A DNA stretch of 64,000 nucleotides from Anastrepha obliqua (GCF_027943255.1 NC_072897.1:42630044-42694043); one strand, 5' to 3'. Shown: positions 22,178 to 34,264, counted from the first letter of the stretch. Made by a program: numbers and translations. The notes: generated by a model not told the origin, from the sequence alone.

Positions 22178-23469
22178 CGAGGGGCGCCTTTTATATGTCG
22201 GGATTAGAGAACAAAAACAAATTTTAATCATCGAAAATCACTTTATTGTTTTTCAAAATATTCTCCATGAAGATCTGTACACTTCTGCATGCGTTAGAAC
22301 CAATTGTCGAAGCACTTTTGCCACTCTGAATGAGGTACCTCCAAAACATGCATTTTGAATGCCGCAACCGCTTCTTCAGGTGTCGAAAAACGTTGACCTC
22401 TCAGTTTGTTTTTTACGTACGGGAATAAAAAGAAGTCATTCGGTGCCAAGTCAGGACTATACGGCGGATGACCCATTAATTCGATGTTTTGGGTGCTCAA
22501 AAATGCAGTTGTCTGAGCCGATGTGTGAGAGCTCGCATTGTCCTGGTGAGGAGTGATCCGTCTTTGGCGATTGGTTTTCCTAATTTCTTGGAAGACAACT
22601 GGCAAACAAATGGTTGTGTACCACTCAGAATTTACTGTTCTGCGTTGTTCTAGTGGTACGGTTATGACATGTCCAGCTTTTCCGAAAAACCAGGCGACCA
22701 TTTGCTTGGAAGTGCTTCGTACGCGAACAACTTTTGTTGGATTTGTCTCATCTTGAAACACCCATACAGTCGACTGCTGTTTACTTTCGGGCTCATACGC
22801 GTAAATCCATGATTCATCACCTGTCACGATGTCTTAGACGTGTTTCGAAGCCCCGCGATCGTATTTTTTGAGCATTTCCTTCGACCAATCGACACGAGCC
22901 TTTTTTTGAGCGATTGACAAATTGTGTGGGATACAACGCGAACAAATTTTTTTGACAGTCAAATGTTTATGCAATATTGAATGTATGCTGGTCCCACTAA
23001 TGCCTAAGATTGTCTCAATCTCACGATAGGTCACATGACGATCTTGCAATATCAGTGCGCGCACAGCATCAATAGCTTTCGGAACAACAACTGATTTTGG
23101 ACGACCTTCACGAAATTCGTCTTGGAGTGAACTACGACCACGATTGAATTCACTATACCATCGATAAACACTGGTCCTTGATGGAGCTTCATCGCCAAAA
23201 AATGAATTAAGTTCATCCATGCAATGTTGCTGAGTTAATCCACGTCGAAAGTTGTGAAAAATAATCGCACGAAAATGTTCACGATTTAATTCCATTTTTG
23301 GACCGAGATGAATCTTTTAAGTTACTGTAAACAACACAAATAGCGCTGGTATTTCAAAACGCTCTGATTACGTAAAAGCCAAAAAATGTCAAACTTTGCG
23401 ATACAGCTGTCAGTTGCCAGATTGCAACACCAGGGTTGCCAAATCCCGAAATATAAAAGGCACCCCTCG
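22178..23469 (-). mobile_element. mariner element, 1,292 bp, TA duplication
   Basis: TA flanks both ends (22176-22177 and 23470-23471). Inverted ends read CGAGGGGCGCCTTTTATAT on the left and, from the right, CGAGGGGTGCCTTTTATAT. Size fits mariner. It carries a transposase on the minus strand that is open apart from one stop codon. It sits in the RT of a LINE. Confidence 0.93.
22294..23295 (-). pseudogene. mariner transposase with a single nonsense codon
   Basis: From ATG 23295 the frame is collinear for 333 codons to the stop at 22294. The only defect I see is an in-frame TAA at 22836-22834, just before DIVTGDESWIYAYEP; relatives usually have Tyr there. The N-terminal half has two helix-turn-helix regions. 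The catalytic triad is GDESW, HQDNASSH and SPDLAPNDF with 34 residues between the second and third Asp (DD34D). Start and end positions match mariners of about 340 residues. Confidence 0.9.
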
Positions 23470-24725
23470 TATCTACCAACCAGCATGGTTTCGTTGCAAG
23501 TCGCTCCACTGTCACTAACTTGTCTATTTTCAATGATTACTGCATTTCAGCCTTCCACAACAGATCTCAAGTTGATGCAATTTATACAGACTTCTCTAAA
23601 GCGTTTGACAAAGTATCGCACCGAATACTCTTGTCGAAGCTTGCATCATTGGGTATACACTCCACGTTTTTGTCGTGGATCAAATCATATTTGTCCAACA
23701 GGCACTGCGTTGTAGCCGTTGATAATACGACATCCCGTGCATTTATTGCATCCTCTGGTGTCCCACAGGGAAGTATTCTAGGACCCCTCCTCTTTATACT
23801 CTTTATTAACGATATTGGTTCTTGCTTTTCGTTCGCAGAACACTTTTTGTATGCTGATGATCTTAAAATATTTGCGGTGATTAACAGTGTTAGGGACTCT
23901 GAAAAGTTGCAAACCGACTTGCACAATGTCCGGAACTGGTGCTATTTAAACCATTTGTCACTAAATATTAGCAAATGCTTTCACGTAAAATATGCTAAAT
24001 CAAACAATACTTTGCATACTTCGTATAATATTGCTGGCTTACCTTTGCAATCCGTTGAGGAAATTAAAGACTTAGGCGTTATTTTCGACTCTAAGCTGAA
24101 TTTCACCAGCCATGTTAACCACGTCATAAGACGAAAACATTGTATTGTGCTTTTGTGAGATCAAGAGTAGAGTATGCCGCTGTTATTTGGAGACCGTAAC
24201 AAATAGGTCTGTCTAATCGGATTGAGAGAGTTCAGAAAGTCTTGCTTCGTTTTGCGCTCCGATCTTTAAACTTTTCTGAACCTGTACCATCGTACCGCTC
24301 TCGATGTTTATTGATTGACTTAAAACCACTTGATAGCAGACGATCTATTCTATCGTGCTCATTTATTATTCGTATCATTTCTGGATCTATTGATTGTCCT
24401 TCCCTTTTAACTAAAATTCAATTTAATATACCCAATATGAGGCTCCGACAGTATGAAACCTTTAAAATTGGCTTCTCGAGAACCAACTATGGGGTGAATG
24501 CTCCTAGGGCATGTGCAGATTTAAATACAATATGTTTTTCAATTCTTCTGGTGCTGATTTTACATGGCCGTATGGCATCTTAGTCAATCATCTTAAATCG
24601 TTCTTTTCTTAGCAACTACTAAACTATTGTACATTAGCTTAATATAGTCTGTAAGAATGTATCCATTCAAAGACAATAAATAAATAAATAAAAAAAAAAT
24701 AAAAAAAAATAAAAATAAAAATAAT

Positions 24726-25705
24726 AGTGGGCTGTGATGCAAACTCCCTGAATAAAGTATGGGGAAACAGCCAATTCAACCCCGGCGGCCTCAAGTACTG
24801 AATTTTATTCTCTTCTTCGTCCTCATCTAGACAACTTCTACAGAAGTCATGTGTTTGCACACCTATCCTTTTCACGTGTCTACCTATTAGGCAGTGCCCC
24901 GTTATGACTGAGATCAATGTGCTAAGACTGTGTTTGTTTTGCCTTAGCAGAGATTCTGTGCGTTTAGCTTTTAGAGTTGGCCACAGTTGATGGGCGATTT
25001 TGCAGGTGGCTTCATTACGCCATCTTTCGTTTGCTTTCTTTACAATTTCTTCAAGGATGAGTAGCTTACATGTTTGTAAGGGTATCCCTATGTCATTATC
25101 TATATATCATACTATCAGTGAAAATGTAGATATCATTTCCGGATATCGCATCACACTGTATCAGTGTCGTGGCTTTTATTATTGCCATCAGTTCTGCCTG
25201 AAAGACACTACAGTAGTCGGGGAGCCGAAAACTGAAGGAGATCCCCAGATGCTCGGAATATACACCTCCGCCCACCCTGCCCTCGAGCTTTGTGTCTTCT
25301 GTGCATACATGGATGGACTCGCCCTGTCTCACATCGTCACGTTCCCACTCTTCCTTTGAGGGTAGGAGGGTCGTAAACGATGTAATGGCAAGTATAGGAG
25401 GGAGTTTTACCGTGACCATAATCCGTGTTTTACCACTTATTTAGAGTGTTCAGCTTTATTGCCGCACTGCGTGCGTATATAACGCATCTGCCTGCAGATC
25501 TACCAGAAGGAAGTTTAATGTCGCATATAATGCTTTCGATGGTGTGGTTGACATGGCACCGGTTATCAGAACAGATGCTAGTCTTTGAACCGTTTCAAGT
25601 TTTTTGATGTTCACACCGTTCTGAAGGGCATCCCACCATATTACAATACCATATAACATAGTCTGTACGCTAACATTGGATATGTCCCTAAGAAGGCTTT
25701 GCATG
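24726..25705 (-). mobile_element. LOA/R1-type LINE fragment (RT end, RNase H, zinc tail)
   Basis: Read on the minus strand, the RT tail region (25705-25456) contains GIVIWWDALQNGV, TVQRLASVLITGAMSTTPS. An RNase H-like segment (25419-25096) contains GGGVYSEHLGI, VFQAELMAI (Glu) and IYIFTDS (Asp). A zinc tail (24917-24790) has TGHCLIGRHVKRIG and FCRSCLDEDEEE. Stops and frameshifts separate the pieces. The same TGH...RH...CRSC...DEEE layout occurs in the LINE at 6722-9230, so both belong to one group. Confidence 0.7.
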
Positions 25706-26060
25706 AAAAAGCAGAGAATTCTGGATAAAATCGACGACTGGCCTTTCCGTCAATCCGTACAAAAATACCTTAGTTTACTTTTTAATTTATTTTACAAGTT
25801 CGCCTGTTCAGCTGACGTATTTTCCCCCCTCTACGGCGCGGCTGACTATTTTTTTTTTTATAAATGTCAACGATACACAAAAAAAAATTCAGCAAGTATA
25901 AAATGAGTTGGTAGAAATTTTTTTCGACACGTTTCGTACTCTCCCACAATCACACCCACGCGGGCGCATTAGCTGACGTTCACTTTCGTTATTCATGAAA
26001 GCTAAATCACAAGTATAGTCAAGAATTTATCGGTATAAAAACGCAGTCCCTGGCTCCCGG
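25706..26060. other. No gene recognised
   Basis: Junction DNA between the LINE fragment and the errantivirus-like element. It is where a 3' LTR of that element would be expected, but I could not match it to sequence beyond 34280. It includes T-rich and A-rich runs near 25850-25900. Confidence 0.35.
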
Positions 26061-26800
26061 ACTATAAGTCATGTAGCCGAAGATTTGAATAGCTAATAGT
26101 GGTTCCGAGTTGGCTATTGATTGGGTTGATTGGTGCAGCTGGGAGATTCGCTGACGCGCTGGTCTTTAGATGATCTATTGTGAGTGGTTCAGTTGGTATT
26201 TCTTTAATGATGATTTTTGACTTGGGTTTTATTCAGAATTTAAAGGTTATTATGATTGCTGATAGGATGTTTGCTAATCCTGGCATTGTGCTCTTGTTTA
26301 CTGCTGAATCTGTTCTTAACAGGTTAATACTTTTTGTGTTGTTAATGTGCAACTCGCTGAGGACTTCTAATGACAAAATATTGATGCGATCTTTTTCTAA
26401 TGGTGTTGGCTGTATAATCGCTGGTTCTGCTATAAGTGTAGGCATTTCCATATTGGTGAATGTTTCGTTGTTGATACTTAATAATGTGTTATAGAATTTC
26501 ATTAGGTATGTACCCATAATTGATCTCTGCTCTCTTTCCGTTTTTACTGTTCCATTGAAATCGTTTAATAGAATTATTCCGGGTTGCATCTCTTCAATCG
26601 TCGGTGAGTGTTGATTGTTGCTTATCGTACAAAAAGAATTTTGACTACTTATTAATTGAGAGATGCAGGTGCTATTACTAATATTAATTATTTTGTTTCG
26701 TTCATAAATTTTTATTCCATCGTATTTCGTACATTTATCTTTAATACCATATATATCATTTTTGGCTTTTAATATTTCTTCAAAATCAAGTTTCTCTTAA

Positions 26801-28647
26801 CCCTGCGTAACCAATGTTAGTCGTTTCGACTACTACTGTTTAGTTTTTTGATCGTAGCTTTTTTACCTCACTATTTTTCGTTTCACCCTTTCATATTAAA
26901 TTAGCTGGTTTAGTTGTGCAGCCGACGTAAGTGCGATGTAAATGTGTTGTGTACTTTAAGTAGCGTAGTCGAATCGACGAACATTAGGTTAATTGCAATT
27001 TTTTTTTACATCCAGATTGCTTGCCGATATGGAAATCGAAAGAATATTGAATTTGTCTGATGATGGTGAAGATTCTAGTGCTTCCGAAAGCGAATACGCG
27101 CCAAGTTTATCGGATGAAATGGCACAACAAAGTTCCTCAGATAATGATGAATCAGATAATTTAAAAGAAAGAAGTCAAGATAATATAATAAAGTTAAATA
27201 AAAGGAATTTGCAAGGCAAAAATAGAAACATTTGGACAACAAATAAAGGAAAGCATCATAGAGCAGCTGGTCGCATAGTGCCTCAAGCTAGAGGTCCAAC
27301 ATGTCTTGACGAAGGTATTAGTAATCCTTTATGCATATTCAAGATTTTTATCACGGAGGAAATTTGCGATATAATAGTACAATACACTAATATCGAAATT
27401 CAGAAAAGAAAACAAAGCGGTAGTGTAGAATCTGCCAGCGGTAGAAAATCAAATAAATAAAATTGAGCTTGACGCAATCATTGGTATTTTGGTTTCGAGT
27501 GCGGTGATGAAAGATAATCATTTGACAGTTCATGAGCATTTCAACTCTCAATATTCTGGAACTAGATACGCGTCAACTATGAGTCGATCTCGATTCTCAT
27601 TCTTGATGGCATATTTGCGCTTCGATGATAGATCCCAAAGAATTTTACGTATAAATGAAAGATTCTCTCCAATAAGGGATGTTTAGGAAATGTTTACAGA
27701 ATCTACCTTACAATTGATGAGCAGCTGTTAGCCTTTCGCGGAAGGTGGATTTTTCGAATTTAGGTATATCCAAAAAAGCCCACCAAGTATGGGCTGAAGA
27801 TAATCATGCTGTGCGATAGTGCAACAAACTATGTGGTAGATGCAATGTCATATCTAGGCAAAGGTTGTAACCATGACAATATGCCCCTTACCGAAATTTG
27901 TGTGAAAGAACTCCCGAAGTCTGTTTACGGCGCCAATCGAAACATAACTATTGTCAATTGGTTCCCATCTATTCCACTGGCAAACTCGCTGCTTAAAGAA
28001 CCGTGCAAACTAACCATAGTCAGTACATTGCGTTCAAACAAGGCTGAAATTCCTCAAGAAATGAAAGTAAAAATTGGAAGGAAAACAGGCACAGCAATAT
28101 TTTGTTATGATAACGACCTGACACTGCTATCGTATATGGCGAAACCTAAGAAGATAGTGTATGTGCTGTCGTCTTATAATGAAGAGGGTACAATGAATCC
28201 ATCCAGTGGCAAACCAAGTTTAGTGGAGTTTTATAACAAAATAAAAGGTGGCGTCGACACACTCGACCAGATGTGCAGCGTTATGTCTTGCTGACGAACA
28301 ACAAAGAGATGGCTTATGTGTATGTTCTTTGGCGTACTAAATATTGCTTTTGTGAACAGTTATGTGATCTATGCTCATAATATGAGCAACTCAAAAACAA
28401 ACCAATAAAAAAAAATTGTGTGTCTTCTGGCCCTATCAAAAACACCGCATGACGAAGACCAAAAATCAAATTGAAATTCTTCGTCCTTTTTTACTTATAT
28501 AATCTAAAATATTCATAACGCTCTTTTTTAAAAAGTTTTGGAGTAACTGGTGTGCTCCTGGCTTTTTGGAAGTAGTTTTTAGATCAAGTTAGTCGATGTG
28601 AATAACATTAGCAAAAATGTATTAAAAATATGACTTGTTATGCAGGG
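26801..28647 (+). mobile_element. piggyBac-like element, 1,847 bp, TTAA duplication
   Basis: TTAA flanks both ends (26797-26800, 28648-28651). The ends are CCCTGCGTAAC and, read from the right, CCCTGCATAAC, typical of piggyBac termini beginning CCC. It contains one degraded transposase reading on the plus strand and is inserted in the env region of the LTR element. Confidence 0.92.
27029..28294 (+). pseudogene. piggyBac transposase (DDE_Tnp_1_7), dead
   Basis: From ATG 27029 an acidic N-terminus (SDDGEDSSASESEYAPSLSD) is followed by the core: FNSQYSGTRYASTMSRSRF, YGLKIIMLCDS (first Asp), then KGGVDTLDQM (third Asp). The second catalytic motif, normally DNWF, reads VNWF, so that Asp is lost. 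A frameshift near 27440, an in-frame TAG at 27684-27686, another shift near 27700 and a further stop near 27762 disrupt it. The C-terminal Cys-rich domain is missing. Confidence 0.88.
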
Positions 28648-29188
28648 TTAACTGATCTTATTATAATATTCTTATAAATAGTGTTATTCGTTAGTGGTAT
28701 TTTTACCAAGTACAAAATTCTTGATTCTTTACTTATTACATTAACTTTTGCATAATCTAATGCTTCTTCAATTGATGCGAATGGCAGCCTTTCTTCTTTT
28801 AATTTCGTAATTACTATTTCAATTTCTCTTTTATTGAATAATGTTGTATTAATGATTCCAACTTTTGCTCATTGAATGGCATACTTTATATTTATTAATT
28901 CTTCTCTGATAATTCTTATTTTACTTTCGAGATTAAATGTTATTTCACTTATTACGTAAGTATCTTTTCTTATCGAGTTTAGTAACTGATTTCCTTGCTT
29001 GGTTAAATTGTTAATTCTTTCGTTAAAAACTTCATTAGTTATTACTTTTTCATTATTGTTTTTCTTAAGTACATTTAAATCATTATTCAAAATTAAATCC
29101 TCGTGGTCTGGAGTACCTGCAATGTACTTCCATACCGTTCCTAATACATTTATTGCTCTCTAAGTTCTAAATCCCTTTTTCAGGACTA

Positions 29189-30456
29189 TGTTTAAGTTCG
29201 TGCGGTTTTTTTTCGAAATTTGAAACTTTATTGACGTAAAATGGTTACAAATTTAATATTCAAAGTATTGTCCATCGCTTACTACTACTTTTTCCCATCT
29301 TTCTGGCAATTCACGGATTCCCTTTGTGAAAAATTCGGTCGGTTTTGCCGCAATCCACGAATCGATCCATTTTTTGACTTCATCGTAATTACGGAAGTGC
29401 TGGTCAGCCAGGCCATGTTGCATCGATCGGAAGAGATAGTAATCGGATGGCGCAAGGTCTGGACTATACGGCGGGTGGGGTAGGACATCCCATTTGAGCG
29501 TTTCTAAGTATGTTTTGACCACTTGTGCAACATGTGGCCGAGCATTGTCATGTTGCAAAATAACTTTGTCGTGTCTATCGGCGTATTGCGGCCGTTTTTC
29601 TCGCAGTGCTCGGCTCAAACGCATCAATTGTCGTCGGTAGACATCCCCCGTAATCGTTTCATTCGGTTTCAGTAGCTCATAATACACAACACCCAGCTGG
29701 TCCCACCAGATACACAGCATAACCTTCAGGCCATGAATATTCTGCGCCGACGTCGATGTTGAAGCATGGCCAGGGTATCCATACGTTGCCCGACGTTTTG
29801 GATTGTTGTAATGGACCCACTTTTCATCGCCAGTCACAATTCGATGCAAAAAACCCTTTCTTTTGTGCCGTTGAAGCAGTTGTTCGCATGCCATAAAACG
29901 GCGTTCAACGTCTCTTGGCTTCAATTCATACGGCACCCAATGGCCTACCTTTCGGATCATTCCCATGGCTTTTAAACGTTTGGAAATGGTTGATTGATCA
30001 ACTCCCAAAGTTTTTGCAACCTCTTCTTGCGTTTGAGCCGGATCTTGATCGAGCAATTCCTCCAATTCGGTATCCATGAACTTTGGCGGCGCACCCTCGC
30101 GTTCTTCGTCTTCCAAGCCAAAATCACCACTTTTAAAGCGTGCAAACCACTTCTGGCACGTTCGCTCAGCTAGAGCATGCTCACCATAAACTTCCACCAA
30201 GATACGATGACTTTCGGCTGCTTTTTTCTTCATATTAAAATAATGAAGAAGAATTCCCCGCAAAAACACATTATTTGGCACGAAATTCGACATTTTCAAG
30301 TGTGGTAAAAATATTGTTGTTTACGCTTCAAATAAAAAACTTATACTGACGTTTGTGCCTTACGACAGTAGCTCTCCAATGAATGTTTGGAAATGTGGAT
30401 CGATGGAATAATAATCAAGTTACGCCATCTGTTGTAAAACCGCACGAACTTAAACA
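29189..30456 (-). mobile_element. Intact mariner (mauritiana-type), 1,268 bp
   Basis: TA duplications lie at 29187-29188 and 30457-30458. Both ends carry TGTTTAAGTTCGTGCGGTTT in inverted orientation without mismatch over at least 20 bases. It holds an uninterrupted transposase. The flanking AGGAC and GTCCT happen to make the original site palindromic, which is a property of the target and not of the element. Confidence 0.93.
29253..30293 (-). CDS. mariner transposase, 346 aa, apparently intact
   Basis: The start chosen is ATG 30293 (MSNFVPNN), as in Mos1-type proteins; the frame is open further upstream without an ATG. Two helix-turn-helix motifs occupy about residues 1-110, then the linker WVPYEL (WVPHEL in relatives). 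The catalytic residues are Asp156 (GDEKW), Asp249 (QHDNARPH) and Asp284 (SPDLAPSDY), which are the Mos1 positions, with 34 residues between the last two (DD34D). Length is normal and the C-terminus (LPERWEKVV) is complete. Cut-and-paste transposition in the nucleus into TA is the known function of the family. No inactivating change is visible. Confidence 0.93.
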   Translation of the reverse strand: MSNFVPNNVFLRGILLHYFNMKKKAAESHRILVEVYGEHALAERTCQKWFARFKSGDFGLEDEEREGAPPKFMDTELEELLDQDPAQTQEEVAKTLGVDQSTISKRLKAMGMIRKVGHWVPYELKPRDVERRFMACEQLLQRHKRKGFLHRIVTGDEKWVHYNNPKRRATYGYPGHASTSTSAQNIHGLKVMLCIWWDQLGVVYYELLKPNETITGDVYRRQLMRLSRALREKRPQYADRHDKVILQHDNARPHVAQVVKTYLETLKWDVLPHPPYSPDLAPSDYYLFRSMQHGLADQHFRNYDEVKKWIDSWIAAKPTEFFTKGIRELPERWEKVVVSDGQYFEY

Positions 30457-30789
30457 TAGTCCTATTATTATATTCGAAAGTATTTCTAATGATATCTCTA
30501 TTTGAGATTTGAAGATGGGATAGAAAAGGTTGTTTATGGGAATGTTCTTGTCCAGGTATGTTCGTATGTCCTTTAAGAAATCGTCGTATTGGTCCAAGTC
30601 AATAAGATGTATTCTCTTAAATGTTCCTTCCTGTATCTTAGTTTATCCGTCATTAATCGTTATTATGTGATTTTTTGTGTAGTCCAATATTTCCGTATCC
30701 GTTTGACTAGAGGTCGTCAAGATAAGTATGATTAGCGTTAGTAGTGTGTCCTTGCTATTTGCCATGTTGTTTCTATAGAAAGAAAATTA

Positions 30790-32047
30790 TTTTTATGGTA
30801 TTAATTATGAATTTCTAATTAGTCCTTTATGAACTATTCTACTGATTCCGTAATGATTGTGCTATTTTTATTTTCTTTTACAATTTCCTCTTTATATCTA
30901 CAAGAAAGTTTATTTCCTACTCTTTTAATTGTTTTCACATACACGACATCTCCTTGGTTATAATCTTTAAATACGTCTCTATTTTCGTTATGATGTTTAA
31001 GATCTTTCTTCCGCTTATCCTTTAATTTATGAATGTTTTCGTTTCGATCTTCTTCTAAATGTAGTGGATTTGAAGTTACTCTTCGTCCGAAAAATACTTC
31101 GACTGGTTTTTAATTAGTGGTAGAATGGATTGAATAGTTCTATTTGTAAATTGATTTTTCTAGCAAGTCCTGGAATGAAGTATGAATCTCTTCTGTTTAT
31201 ATACATCTCATAATTTCACTTAAAGTCAAGTAAAATCTTTCTATTTGACCATTAACGGTACTAGTATATGGGGTGCCTTAAACACTTTCATGTTAAATTG
31301 ATCTTGGATTAGATGTGTTATCGGATGTGATCCTAAAGATTTTTCATTATGGAAGACGAAATTTTCTGGGATTCCATAATTTCTGAGAATTTCTTGCAGG
31401 GGTTGAATTATATCTTGAGTGGATCTTGAGTTTATTATTTTCGCTTGAGCATACTTAGAAAATGTATCGATTGCGGTCAATATTACGTGTTTGTGTGTGT
31501 GGTAAATATCAAGATGAACAACTTGTCCGGAATATTGTGGAATGGGGATGGTTTGCAATATGAGTTATGAGGGATGTCTTTCACATTTTTGTTCTTTGCA
31601 TATTTAGCATTGTTTAATAATTCAGTCAATTTTAGTCTGCATCTGTGGGAAGTAGAATATTTTTAGAAGTTGCTGTTTATTTTCGTGTCCGTTGCGCTGA
31701 ACGCGTTTGTGTTCTTTTAGAATCTCATTTGTTTGGTCTATTTCTTCAGTTAAATCGGTTACTTTGGTTCGTGTGAATCTAATTCTGAAATTGCTACAAT
31801 AAATTGGGTGTATTGTCTAAATTCTTCCTAAAGTATGTTCGTCGGTGTTGAGTCCGTTTATAACAGATGGATTCAGGTATCGTTTCGAAATATTTATCAG
31901 ATTTTGTTGTGTGAACTGTGGTTCGGTATTAATGTGTCTATGGTAGGTCGGAAATATTATCTTAAATTGGTAATAGGAAACTTCATCCAAACAAAGGAAA
32001 AGTTGGTTTTTGAATACATTTATTGGTTCTTGAACTATGGGTATTAA
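30790..32047 (-). pseudogene. RNase H/integrase linker and integrase, degraded
   Basis: The segment starts with the linker seen after RNase H in errantiviruses and continues into the integrase core (31558-31241) with HLDIYHTHKHVILTAIDTFS (first Asp). The second catalytic position reads FHNEKS, so Asp appears replaced by Asn. A third motif with Glu follows near 31225 (ERFYLTLSEIM). The C-terminal chromatin-proximal region runs to about 30800. At least four stops break the frame. Confidence 0.7.
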
Positions 32048-32159
32048 ATATTGTGAAGAACTAATATCACTATAGATAGTATCACTTAACGAGCTATTGC
32101 CATTTTCAGTAACTAGGAAAAGGTTTATTTGGGAAGGTCTTCTTGAGATATTTATTATT

Positions 32160-32513
32160 TTATTTTATTTTAAGGCAATTTTTAATCAACACGTAATTAT
32201 CTTTAGTGTGTATTACTGCGTATAGTTCCTTTAATGAGTCGTTCCCTATTATAGCATGGAATGATTTTAACGTTGGTAGAATGAAGAATTTTATATTGGA
32301 TTCCTTTAATCCGAAAATGTTTGCAAAAGTGTGGTGTGTGACTTCAATATGTCCTCCTACGGAATCAGCTTTAAAGGGAGTGTCGTTTTTAATTGGTTTT
32401 TTTGTTAGTCGGGGTTGCACATAGTTCTTATTAGAAACTGTGTCTATCAGAATATTTATGACCTCTCTATCGCTTGTCTTGCTCTCTATGTAGAGCAATG
32501 AAGAGGCATTCAT
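32160..32513 (-). pseudogene. Errantivirus-like protease region
   Basis: The frame contains NILIDTVSNKNY, corresponding to the active-site region of gypsy proteases (normally D-T-G or D-S-G), here with Val in place of Gly. Then comes the conserved IIGNDSLKELYAVI segment that leads into the reverse transcriptase. The RT that should follow is absent. Confidence 0.7.
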
Positions 32514-32665
32514 TCTAAAAAATGAATATCTGTTAGGTCCATATTTTTAAATTGATTGTCGAAATCTGAAGGAACGTACTCTTCTGTTATGTTATAGTTT
32601 CTAATCGAGTCAATGTATTCGGATTCAGGACTAAATGAATTATATAAGTCCTCATACTGTTCCCT

Positions 32666-33661
32666 TTATATGTTAAAGTTGCTTTGACGTTTTTCCGGCG
32701 TTTGTGGATGTGTTATTGGTGGTCTTTTTCCTTGAAATGCCTGGTTTGGTGGTGGCTGGTTCATGAAGTTGACTCTTTTTGTCTGAATGCTCTGGTCGAT
32801 GTCCATCTGTGTAGGTTTTTGCTGTGGCTTTGATCCGAAAGGTCGCGGTGGTGCAAATTGTGGATTGTAATTATTGTTATCGGTTTGATTAAAATAGGCT
32901 TGCTTATAGAAGCTATAATTTCTGAAAGCATTTGTTATAGATTTTCGTATGGGGGCCAATTGAGGATAGCATACAGTAGGTTTCTGAAATGGCTGAGGAT
33001 TAAACTTGCGTTGTGGTATCGGTTGTGGTTGATTTTGGAATCTTTTCGTAACATTTTGATTGTTACATGCGTGATTGGTGCGAAAACTTTGGTTCTCAAG
33101 CTTGAGACATAAGTGGAGCACTTGTGGCAGATCCACTGGTTCTCTCATAGCTAGTAAGCGTGGTAGATCTCCTCTGAGACCATTTGAGACCTCTAGAGTA
33201 GGGATCTCGCGTTTGGCCGCGTAATGAAGTGTGAAACACTCCACAATTTAGTGATGTATTAAAGCGCTCCAGTACGGCGTCAGCTTCGCCGATAATTTTG
33301 TTTCTGGTAACACTGAGGATCCCATAATATTTTGGTGTACCTATTGACTGTTCGTAAATTTTAAGTATACGCTCTACTGATTTCCTCCATGAGTTGAATT
33401 TTTCTTGCTTTCCTGAGAATTCTCTAATAGATCTTACTATTATATATCCGGTGTTTTATCGAGTTCGCCTAAATTATTACGGTGTTCGGGGTTTATTATT
33501 TGATCTGTGCCTACTAAGTCTCTGTTCGTATTTCTTATCGTGGTATTCACAATGTTTGTTATTAATTCACTCAGTCCTGGTATAGTGATAGCAATATTAG
33601 GATTAGGAGGGATTGGTGCCTTAAGGACAGGAGGTCTGATGAAGTTATATGGGTTACTCAT
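32666..33661 (-). pseudogene. Errantivirus-like gag, broken
   Basis: Starts near 33661 with a short N-terminal reading frame, continues through an unlabelled frame at 33440-33250 with a Trp-Arg-Lys motif typical of this Gag, and then an Asn/Gln/Pro-rich nucleocapsid-like tail (33244-32666) without CCHC knuckles, as usual in the lineage. Frameshifts lie near 33430 and 33245. Confidence 0.7.
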
Positions 33662-34264
33662 TTTGCTTTATAATGAGTTATTATGTAAACTTAAAAAAAA
33701 GTCTTTTATTTTATATGTTATTTTATTATTATTAGTCTTAACAAAAGCACTTCTTAAAATTTATTTACTTCTTTAGACTTCTTGTATAATCAAAAATTTC
33801 CTTTTAATTCTTTTATTTGCTTTTCATTATTTTCAACTAAAATATATTTTCTCTTATTTATTTTATTTTTACTTTAAATTTAAATTATAGGCATTTTTTC
33901 CTTTTATTTTTTAATTATTCTTCACTAATATTTTCCACTTTATATTCCACAATTTTTGGTTTTTCTTATTTCTAACTTAATTTTAAATATAATAGTTACC
34001 ACAGTTGCCTATACAAAGTCGGTAGGGGGTCCTTTTTACCTATTTCAGCTACTGGGGGTCAACCGGCACTCTTTCTCGCGAGGTTGTCTGCGAACTGGTC
34101 TAAAGAGGTGGTAGTAACTTTTCCTTTTACAGGAGTTCTTCGTGGTGTTCAGGGCTTCGAATTGTCCTTGTGCGGCGGCTTAGTCTTTGTGCGGCGGGCT
34201 TCTTTAGGCCGGCTTAAACACTGTTTTTCACTTAAAAAACCGCGCCGTTATCCTTTAGCCCTTA

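Larger units (their letters stand above)
21698..24580 (+). pseudogene. LINE reverse transcriptase, interrupted by mariner
   Basis: The first part (21698-22177) has QTDSDGLSGILLKN and NDVSNYRPIS. The second part (23470-24158) has YTDFSKAFDKVSH, SSGVPQGSILGPLLFILFIN and FLYADDLKIF, so the YADD catalytic motif is intact. Removing the mariner together with one TA leaves the frame continuous, so this stretch was open when the mariner arrived. After 24158 the frame shifts into a tail with VQKVLLRFALRSL to about 24580. I see no RNase H domain. Confidence 0.82.
19254..24725 (+). mobile_element. CR1/Jockey-group LINE with PHD-finger ORF1, split by a mariner
   Basis: A near-full LINE reads ORF1 (19254-20419), endonuclease (20441-21330) and reverse transcriptase (about 21698-24580). 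It ends in an AATAAATAAATAAATAAAAA-type tail at about 24676-24725. A 1,292-bp mariner (22178-23469) interrupts the RT. A few frameshifts break the frames, but domain order and most motifs are well kept, so the insertion is fairly young. A PHD-type ORF1 is found in CR1-like elements; exact clade assignment needs a tree. Confidence 0.85.
26067..30764 (-). pseudogene. Errantivirus-like env region, split by two transposons
   Basis: A hydrophobic signal-like N-terminus starts near 30764. The coding region is interrupted by the mariner at 29189-30456, continues through 29187-28652 with a Lys/Arg-containing segment where the cleavage site normally lies, is interrupted again by the piggyBac relic at 26801-28647, and ends in a C-terminal part (26800-26067) with a hydrophobic stretch near 26300-26230. 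Stops at about 30640 and 29160 show it is dead independently of the insertions. Assignment rests on position after integrase and general resemblance to gypsy-type Env. Confidence 0.65.

Noticed and set aside
25706..26060. 3' LTR of the minus-strand errantivirus-like element
   Set aside because: No stretch here matched the presumed 5' LTR region beyond 34280 by eye.
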